Assembly (NCBI GenBank): GCA_027579435.1
Contig: JANBPK010000893.1
Location: 7,584 to 48,048, forward strand
Direction: 5' to 3'
DNA from: Candolleomyces eurysporus
Taxonomy: Eukaryota; Basidiomycota; Agaricomycetes; Agaricales; Psathyrellaceae
Length of the DNA: 40,465 nt
Below, piece by piece: positions 33,564 through 40,465 of the stretch. Each line of letters begins with the position of its first letter. Position 1 is the stretch's first letter. Made by a program: the position numbers and the translations under genes. Under the pieces are notes generated by a model that was not told the origin of the DNA, searched no databases, and saw only the letters and a program-made list of their open reading frames with translations.

Positions 33564-34641
33564 ATGTCTCTAGACTTACCAGACGATATTGGTCGACTTA
33601 TCTTCGAGCTGGTGGCAGAGACTGCCGACCTTTCGTACTGTGCTCTCGTCTCAAAGAAGGTCCGATCATGGTGCGTTATCCTATGCTACAATCGTCGTTA
33701 TACCTTATCGATTTCTGCCAGGGTGGAACCCATCATCTACCGTAGTGTCGACCTCTCAAGCCGCAGGGCTATAAATCTCTTTTATCGTACAGTGACAGAC
33801 CCCCAATCTAGCAAGACATCGGAATTTTTCGAGCAGCAGGTCAAGTTTCTCGCCGTGACCGCAAGGGATGGTCGACCGGCAGAAATCGTCGCCATTCTCA
33901 GACGATGCACAGGGGTTCAGTTCCTCACCTACTGGGGGACCTTCGGCCCCGCGAACTCGGAGATGCGGCAGCTCTTCTCATCCTCCAATTTCGCCCCTTC
34001 TCGACTATCCATTACCACAGAAATAACCCAATCTACTGACTTGCCTTCGAGTCAAGGGAACTTCTCCCTTCCCATCTTCCAGAGTCTCACTCATCTGGAA
34101 ATAAGGAATATGATCATGGATGAGTGGAAGAACTGGAGTCAATTACGACAACTTCGGAATCTCACCCACCTCTGCATCTGTGGCGGATCTCTGTACCTAC
34201 TTCATCATCATCTAGAAGCGGTTAATGGGATTCTGACCCAGTGCTCACCCTCCATTCAAATCTTCATTATCAGGCTCTTACCCTCTTCCGGGGCGGACCA
34301 CGGTCCATTGTCGAGGGATGTTCTCTCAGTCAATAAGGGCGATCTTGATGTCCGGGCGGTCATACTCGTAGAGTCATACTACTACCGAGATCTTCAGAGG
34401 AAGCATCCTCTCAGCTACTTCCGATATGCTGTGTCTCGCACGGATGAAGAGGAAATAGAAGACTGGGTGGGCAAGACCACCGGAAAAGACTTTTGGGAGC
34501 TCGCCGAAGAGGTCGTTGCGCAACGTAGGGAGTGGTTGCGACAGGTACGATTAACGAGCGTCTGCCAGTATTCTTTCTGGTACAATATTATTGACGTATT
34601 CTTTCTTCGCTTTGCAGGTGCAGTCCGCTCTGACAACCTGA
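33564..34641 (+). CDS. F-box-like protein, array copy E (intact)
   Basis: Exons 33564-33670 (107 nt), 33722-34544, 34618-34641 (24 nt); introns 51 and 73 nt; 317 residues. Begins MSLDLPDDIGRLIFELVAET, then ALVSKKVRSW-VEPIIYRSV; has NLTHLEI/NLTHLCI leucine-rich segments, SVNKGDLDVRAVILV, and TGKDFWELAEEVVAQRREWL; tail VQSALTT. The most divergent of the intact copies, probably the older one. Intron 1 is again phase-neutral without a stop. Function as for copy C, inferred. Confidence 0.75.
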
Positions 34642-35347
34642 GGTTTACCATCACTTAACAGTCGCTACATACACGCCTTCAATCGTAAGTTCACGTCCAA
34701 GATTCCAACTCCGTCTCCCTTGCTGCATTCCCTTGATGCAGGTCGATGTCCCGTCGCGCTCTCTGGCCTCTCAAAAGATTAAACATCTAGCAAAAAGAGT
34801 TGGATTCGCTTTGATCGATTCGATACGAACTTTCTTAGCTCGTTCTATGCGCTATATTTCGTTATGTTCAAATAGCTTTAGCTCGGTTCAACGTTCTCCG
34901 CAGATAGCCACCAAATAGTAAACCAACAACCGTTCGTTTGTCTGTTCGGTAGATAGGTATACCTATAAAGTACACTCTAGTAAAAGTACACTGAAGCTCG
35001 TAGCTAACTAGCGGTTAGCTGTATACGTATGTAACATATGGCAAACAATGCGAAGTAGATAGATCTTTGCAGTCGTGTCAAAATGAAAGAGAAAGTGGGG
35101 ACATCTCGCCTTTGGAAAGTCGAGAAGAGAATAGCGAAAAACGGATGGATGGGGGGGAAGGCGAATAGAGGGGAAGGGATGCGGAAAATTAACAAGATGG
35201 TATGAGTGAAAAAAACAGTTCGTCATAGATATGCACGTCAAAAAAAAAATCATAAAAGTAGAACGTCGAATCGACCGAAATCGACAAACAGAATAAACCA
35301 AGGTCCGAGTCCAAAACCTATAATTCAGGCTTATGGCTCACCCACTC
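34642..35347. other. Intergenic region between convergent genes
   Basis: AT-rich DNA between array copy E (plus) and the ZIP gene (minus). It carries a small perfect inverted repeat at 35002-35020 and purine-rich tracts. No gene seen. Confidence 0.5.
35002..35020. terminator. Small perfect stem-loop (AGCTAAC-5-GTTAGCT)
   Basis: A 7-bp perfect inverted repeat with a 5-base loop between two convergent genes. It could help 3' end formation, but may be chance. Confidence 0.25.
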
Positions 35348-37563
35348 CTAATGCTCATCCGGCTCCCCAAGCCCAATAACCACCATCGCCGCAACACCCA
35401 TTAAAAGACTAAGCACCGCAACCACACGTTTACGAATACTCGGACGTCGTGCATGCTCTTCATGATGATCATGGTCACTGATAGCTCCAGTTCCGGTTTG
35501 GGCATCTTCATGGTGATGATGATGTTCGTGGTGGTCCCCACCAGCACCATGGTGATGGTGCCCTTCAAGGTCCCCAAACACGAAATCCCCAGCAATCATC
35601 TCGACGGTGGCGGCATAGATGAGCATTCCGGCTGAGATGGCGGACATAACGCCTTGTGTTAGTTTCATCGAGGCTGTAATTGCGGAATTGGGGTCAGTCA
35701 CGCAATCAATCGATTTGGTGCTCGGAAGAAAGACAAAAGACGTACCTTGTCCTGAACCGCCTTCTCTAGCACCCTTCCATATGATAAGACCCAACGCCAT
35801 CCCAAGGGGCGTTGTGATCGCAAACAAAACGGATAAGGTCGACTTGAGCGGATTAGGTCTCCACCTACTCCTATTAGTCCGCGTGGAGCTGCCGTTTCCA
35901 GCTTTACCATGGCTCCTCATGCTCGACGACGAAGGTCGTCTTTCGACATGCGATATACCACCATACCCATTCTGGCCATGGTGCTGGTGTGAAATCGGGA
36001 GTCGACTCTGAGATTGGCGGCGAAACAAAGGAGCCCAACCTCTCCAGTCAAGAATATGGTGCTTCAACGACGTGGTCGAGTGTGAGCGACGGAGTGTGGG
36101 CGGGCGAGAGGTATGTAGAGTGCTGCCCTCGAGCAAAGTCAGCTTTCTATTAGAAGGGCTAGCCTGGTTTTCTGACTGGCCAACGACTGTGGATTGGGGA
36201 GAGGTTGAAGACGACGACGATCCTTCACATCGGTCCTCAGTCTGCAAGTGGGACAGCAAACGCGGTTGGGCGTCATCTCCATCATGAACTTGCAGTTGTT
36301 CCGGTCTGGCTGTGATCCCGTCGAGGCCTTCCAACTCGCTTATCGAGGGCTCCGAAGGGACACCGTGCCGCTCTTCAATGTCTGCCTCCTTCTGTTTATC
36401 GTGTTTGTGGGGAAGAGCCGCAATTCGAATTCCTAACGAAAGTCCTTCAAATATTTGATGGAAGATGATCGCGGTTGTAAGAGACGCTATTATCATCGTG
36501 AGCATGATTATCCCAACATTAGATTATCACAAGGTGGAAGGTGGAACTCACCGAAGTCAGCTCCAGAAGTAATCGACAGCGTGAGCCCGATAACGATAGA
36601 GTGGATCATAATTCCCACTTGCAACACCTACAAGACCCCATCAATTATCAGAACCTTGGCGGTCTTCGACAGCATGGCATGAAGAAGGTGCATACTTACG
36701 AAGATCCCCACAATCTGTCTTCGCCTGCCTATACGGCGCTTCTCCTCATGGTGGTGTTCCGAGTGGACATGGTGCTCGTGATGATGCCGTTCATGAGAGG
36801 CTGAATGCTCTGCGTGCTCACTCGGATCCAGGGCCGCTTCGGGAATGCAGATGCACACGCCGTTCTGGCATACACATGTTACGTTGTTGCGTAGACGAAT
36901 GATTTTGGGGGCGTTGGCGAGGAAANGGGGAGGAGGTTGGGGGGGAGGCGTCNAATTGGTANGGGGTGAGACAGGGATAGTAGGGCTTTGTTGAAGGGAT
37001 GGCGGAGCAGAAGGTTCTGCGTGCAGGTGGTCGACGAATGTAGTCGAAATGTCTGGATAGATATTAGTGTCTGGTACCGGGGGAGCGCGCACACGACTTA
37101 CATTCAACGAGGAATATAGTCAAGAGCGATCCCAGACTGTGAAACCTCGTCAGGGCGAGCGGGCGAATTGACAACGGGCCACTCACATTATCAGTCCGAC
37201 CCATCTCCCCACATTTCCATACTCCTCCGAGACACTCTTGCTCAACAGAGCATGGAACGAGTCAGGCAACAGGTGAATGAACGCCGTTGCCAGGATGACT
37301 CCAGTCCCAAAATGCTTTCCGATGAAGAACAGCGCCGTTGGTACTCGAACCACCCCGCTGTTGCTCACAGCCGGAAACGATACTGCAATCATGGATACGA
37401 CCAAGATTACTAGCATCACCGTCACTCGAGCATCCGGCTCGAGCAGGGCAGCTAATGGCGAGCGTGAATCCGCCACTCCGACGACTCCATGGTAGATAAG
37501 ATGACTGATGTTGCTGCTGCTCGTGCTTGTATCGTGCTCAAAACTGGTGACGGCGACAGGCAT
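35348..37563 (-). CDS. ZIP-family divalent metal (zinc) transporter
   Basis: Exons (minus) 37563-37187, 37136-37102 (35 nt), 37052-36700, 36627-36552, 36486-35746, 35673-35348; introns 50, 49, 72, 65 and 72 nt, phases consistent, 635 residues. Helices include RVTVMLVILVVSMIAV, HFGTGVILATAFIHLLPDSF, LGSLLTIFLVEY, the signature HSIVIGLTLSITSGADF and HQIFEGLSLGIRIA, and MSAISAGMLIYAATVEMIAG. A Cys motif CVCQNGVCIC and a His-rich stretch (HERHHHEHHVHSEHHHEE) precede helix 4; a second run (HHHHGAGGDHHEHHHHHE) lies before the last helix. A long Ser-rich loop follows helix 5. ZIP proteins move Zn2+ (or Fe2+) into the cytosol; membrane and substrate are not decided by sequence. Intron 5 has no stop in frame, so the unspliced form is also open. 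Start Met 37563 is a choice; the upstream frame stays open. Confidence 0.9.
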
Positions 37564-39964
37564 GAGGTCGAAACAGCCCAGGCCTCGAAGGAGAGAAATG
37601 GGACGATGAAGTCGAGTGCGGGGCCGGTGCCGATGAAGGAGGCCTATTAATTGGAGCCGCCGAGTCGAGGACCGCCCCAGTAGTGAACAGCAAATATTGG
37701 TAAACAGCCACCGAGCACAACTCCGAGCGCGCGGATTGGCTGTCGAGTTTCCTTGGCAGTCAATAGAACTGTTCGACACCGCATGGAAAGGGTCGTTAAG
37801 AAGAGAAGGCGCTGTTGCTGCGCCAGTTGCTCTGGGACCCTTCCTTGAAATAGCAACAAAATTTGTATGGTAAGCCATTGCAAGGTCAGTTCTGGAGTTC
37901 CAGTGGGAACTCATATGACTCAAACCTTTCATGCGAAATAACGTTTAGCTAACAACAATAGAGGGCACAATATCGTCAAGCTGTATACTTATTCGTGAGT
38001 TTCAGCTGAGTTAGATTGGCTTCATTTATTATAGTCTCTACCAGATGGGTTGACTCACGACTACTTACTGGTTCATACACCCGAGCATTTGAAGAGGAAG
38101 GAATGAAGCCTATTATCTGCAAACCCGTCCGTCAGCCATTGTGCTTCAGCCTATACCAGATGCACCATCTGGTCCCCTTGCCCCTCGGAGCGGATCAATT
38201 ACTATCAATCATTGGCCNAAAAAAAGCCCTGGAGGTCCGATGAGCTTGGAGAACGCTTGCTCAAATTTCCAAAGGCAATGGAAATCTTGGTACTGCAATC
38301 TAATTCCTTGTCTAGGCACTGATTCATGCATATTGTTAGCCATGCTTCACGCATAAACAGCTTTGGCTATTACCTACAGTCATGCATAAAGGTGGTGCCT
38401 CATCAAATTGAGGCTCAATGATGATGGCCCCAACGATGAAGGTGGACTAGGATATAGCAGCAGCTTCCAGTCATTAGCCATGATCAAAAGAATTCAAGAA
38501 GTATATTGATGTTAACAGCAAGGAAGAGCAGGGCCAGTCAATGGTGGAATGGTGGGCAGGATGTTTATGGCTATGCTGTTGCACAACAAATATCATTTCT
38601 TACTTGGATCCCTTATGTACATTTTGGTTTCTGATTTATCGTTCACAGCATCATTTATATTCATGCTCCATTTAAGTGGAAATCCTACAGTTGTATGGGT
38701 CCTGCTCATCACTATACCTAAGTGGGGAGTAAATAAGAACTAGACTAAAAGAAAATCTCCAAAGGGCCCAAACAGACCAGAATCAGGCAAAATAAGAGTG
38801 GTGTAGTGAAATTGCTCATAACTTGGTCAATTCTTGGCCTTGGCAGCTGTGTAAGGTTTGTTTGAAGCTCATGGGTATAGCTATCTGTTCCCTTGCCTAT
38901 ACCTATGCCGTACCCTTGCTCATGACTATCTGAGTATCATTGGCAAAGGAATACCTGCCAATTATGGCATTGCCTGTATCTAGTGAATGTGCATCTTTAG
39001 CAGCAAGGGTCACAATTTCAAAGTGCTGCAATCAATTCAAAGCTGACATTGTCAAAGTTTTAAGAGGTCTGGTTTGCAAAATACCATGCTATACCTCTAC
39101 CATTTGCATCATCCTTGTTGTATCTTTGTTGAGATTCTCACTCCCTATCTGGAATCGTTGTTTCCTCATTGCAGTCATCTTTGATGGAAGACAGGCTGGA
39201 GTAATCTGAAAATTCTTATTCTTCAGGTCAAGCTCACCAGCCTGCACCAGGAAAGTAAGCTTGCTGGATTGGTTTTTGTTGTCAAAACAACATTTAGTAC
39301 TTGCTGACAGACCTCGATTAGGTGCAACAATCGTTTTTTAATTGGACTTCACTTATTTCATTGCAAAAATCCAGGCAGGTGTTCAAATGGCAGTTCTATC
39401 AATTTCAAGTACATGAATGCTATTGTTGCATGTGATGAGGGCTTACCTTACCAAAAAAATATATCCACTTACACTACAGGCATGTATAATTTGGTCAAGG
39501 AACAACTGTTCCCACAAATGGTCTCCTAAAATTTGAATCAGTTATTCTATACTGTACAGAGCTGAATGACGACATAAATTTTAAACATTTCAAACAATTT
39601 GTTCTTGGGACAAATGTGTCGGACTTATTCTGAATTTGGGAATCTATTTGTTCCAGAACTGCCCAATGCCCTGCCAAGAAAAGGCATATGGTCTGGGAAA
39701 ATATTCAAAAAATGTTCAAACCATTTCCTCTGAGACTGAATGGTGGGCAAAATTTCAAATATGGGCAAGGATTCTGTCAGTAATTGAACTTAATCCTGTC
39801 TATAAAATGTGCGCGTTCATTTGGGGGAACATTTGGCCTCTGACCTTATCCATCTTTGCCTGTAGTGTTATGTTAATTGAAGACAACACCAAAAATTTGA
39901 AGTTCTGGTTCAATATTGACTACAAGAATGAATTCAAAAGAATATAGAAAATAAACAGCAGAGT
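37564..39964. other. ZIP promoter, then AT-rich gene-poor DNA
   Basis: From about 38.0 kb the base composition turns AT-rich and no convincing exon is seen. Open stretches (38549-38743, 38940-39209, 39636-39947) lack motifs. Fragments such as FGNLFVPELPNALPRKG read between stops around 39640-39690 and may be decayed transposon coding, but no terminal repeats or target duplications were found. Confidence 0.4.
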
Positions 39965-40465
39965 TTAAGCAAGGGAGAAATGGGAAATGTCAACAATAAA
40001 AACTTGGCCATTAGCAAGGCCTACTGCTGCTAAAGTAAAAGTTGAATTGAAGGAAACAGCATTAACTTTCCAATTGGATGGAAAGTAGCATATTGGGGTA
40101 GCTGATAATTGCACAAAAGGATCAACAAATGACAGGCAGTATAAACCAAAGAGAGAAGAAGAGGCCTCAGAATATGCATAAAAATGCAAATTTGTTTTGA
40201 AGCTAATGCTGAAAGAATTCTGCTTGAAAGTTGCTAGAAGTGTATGCATCTGACTGTCCCACAAGCAAATTGTGTTGTCTGAAGAGGCTGAGGCCAGCTT
40301 TTGTCCATCTGGTGAAAAGACAATGTGATGTACTATACCAGAATGGCCTTCCAGACTTCCAAGAGGAGCACCTGTTTGGCTGTTCCACAGGCGGACTGTG
40401 TTGTCAAATGATGCTGAGGCCAGTCTCTGTCCATCAGGTGAAAAGGCAACAAATGTAACCCACCC
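39965..40465 (-). CDS. WD40-repeat protein, 3' end (partial, runs off the window)
   Basis: The minus-strand frame is open from the window edge to a TAA at 39965-39967, 166 residues. It starts inside a WD40 array: [22 protein letters not shown], then [31 protein letters not shown], both in the FSPDG...LASAS-DNT-LW form of regulatory WD40 arrays in fungal NACHT/HET-E-type proteins. After them the repeat pattern decays ([31 protein letters not shown]). The N-terminus and any NTPase domain lie outside. Codon content is AT-rich like the adjoining DNA, unlike the genes to the left. Confidence 0.8.
   Translation of the reverse strand, partial: GWVTFVAFSPDGQRLASASFDNTVRLWNSQTGAPLGSLEGHSGIVHHIVFSPDGQKLASASSDNTICLWDSQMHTLLATFKQNSFSISFKTNLHFYAYSEASSSLFGLYCLSFVDPFVQLSATPICYFPSNWKVNAVSFNSTFTLAAVGLANGQVFIVDISHFSLA

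Noticed and set aside
33564..34658. Single 364-residue frame over array copy E
   Set aside because: Same reason: it includes the 51-nt intron and ends inside intron 2 and exon 3 in the wrong frame.
39500..39960. Possible transposase remnant in AT-rich DNA
   Set aside because: Only short fragments between stops; no catalytic motif, terminal repeat or target-site duplication seen.
1..40465. CRISPR arrays, bacterial operons, riboswitches, rRNA genes
   Set aside because: The window is eukaryotic with spliced genes; no direct-repeat/spacer array, riboswitch fold or rRNA sequence was found.

Overview
The window is nuclear DNA from a filamentous basidiomycete, most likely an Agaricomycete and plausibly Rhizoctonia/Thanatephorus-like. 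Seen directly: multi-exon genes with very short GT-AG introns (about 49-90 nt), fungal Tom70, Pex7 and ZIP proteins, F-box-like tandem families, and a fungal NACHT STAND protein. The genus is an inference. Many single Ns and short N clusters lie in 1-16.9 kb and 31.9-33.4 kb. Several reading-frame breaks sit at Ns or short homopolymers, so some broken genes may reflect assembly quality.

Layout. (1) 0.1-4.9 kb: a tandem pair of single-exon F-box genes, minus strand. (2) 5.2-8.3 kb: a six-exon P-loop NTPase gene of unknown role, minus strand. (3) 8.9-11.0 kb: TOM70, mitochondrial import receptor, seven exons, plus strand. A 5' tRNA-Ile half with a T-run lies behind it. (4) 11.8-13.8 kb: a third, unrelated F-box gene, minus strand, damaged by Ns. 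(5) 14.4-15.8 kb: PEX7, peroxisomal PTS2 receptor, five exons. (6) 18.0-21.6 kb: a Mediator-25-like vWA protein with a long low-complexity tail and a predicted 11-nt microexon. (7) 22.5-34.6 kb: five tandem copies of a three-exon F-box-like family, two intact and three broken. The array is interrupted between copies A and B by a small secreted-protein gene and a Pro-rich/NACHT STAND gene on the opposite strand. (8) 35.3-37.6 kb: ZIP-family metal transporter, six exons, minus strand. (9) 37.9-40.0 kb: AT-rich, gene-poor DNA, then the 3' end of a WD40-repeat gene running off the right edge.

Core housekeeping genes (TOM70, PEX7, MED25-like, ZIP) are single copy with clean gene models. They alternate with fast-evolving accessory families (F-box, NACHT, WD40, P-loop NTPase, secreted peptide). 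The accessory blocks show tandem duplication that includes flanking DNA, pseudogenisation, and conserved exon architecture including a 24-nt last exon in all five array copies. No operon-like logic is expected. The accessory content suggests self/non-self recognition and ubiquitin-adaptor turnover, but this is inference only.
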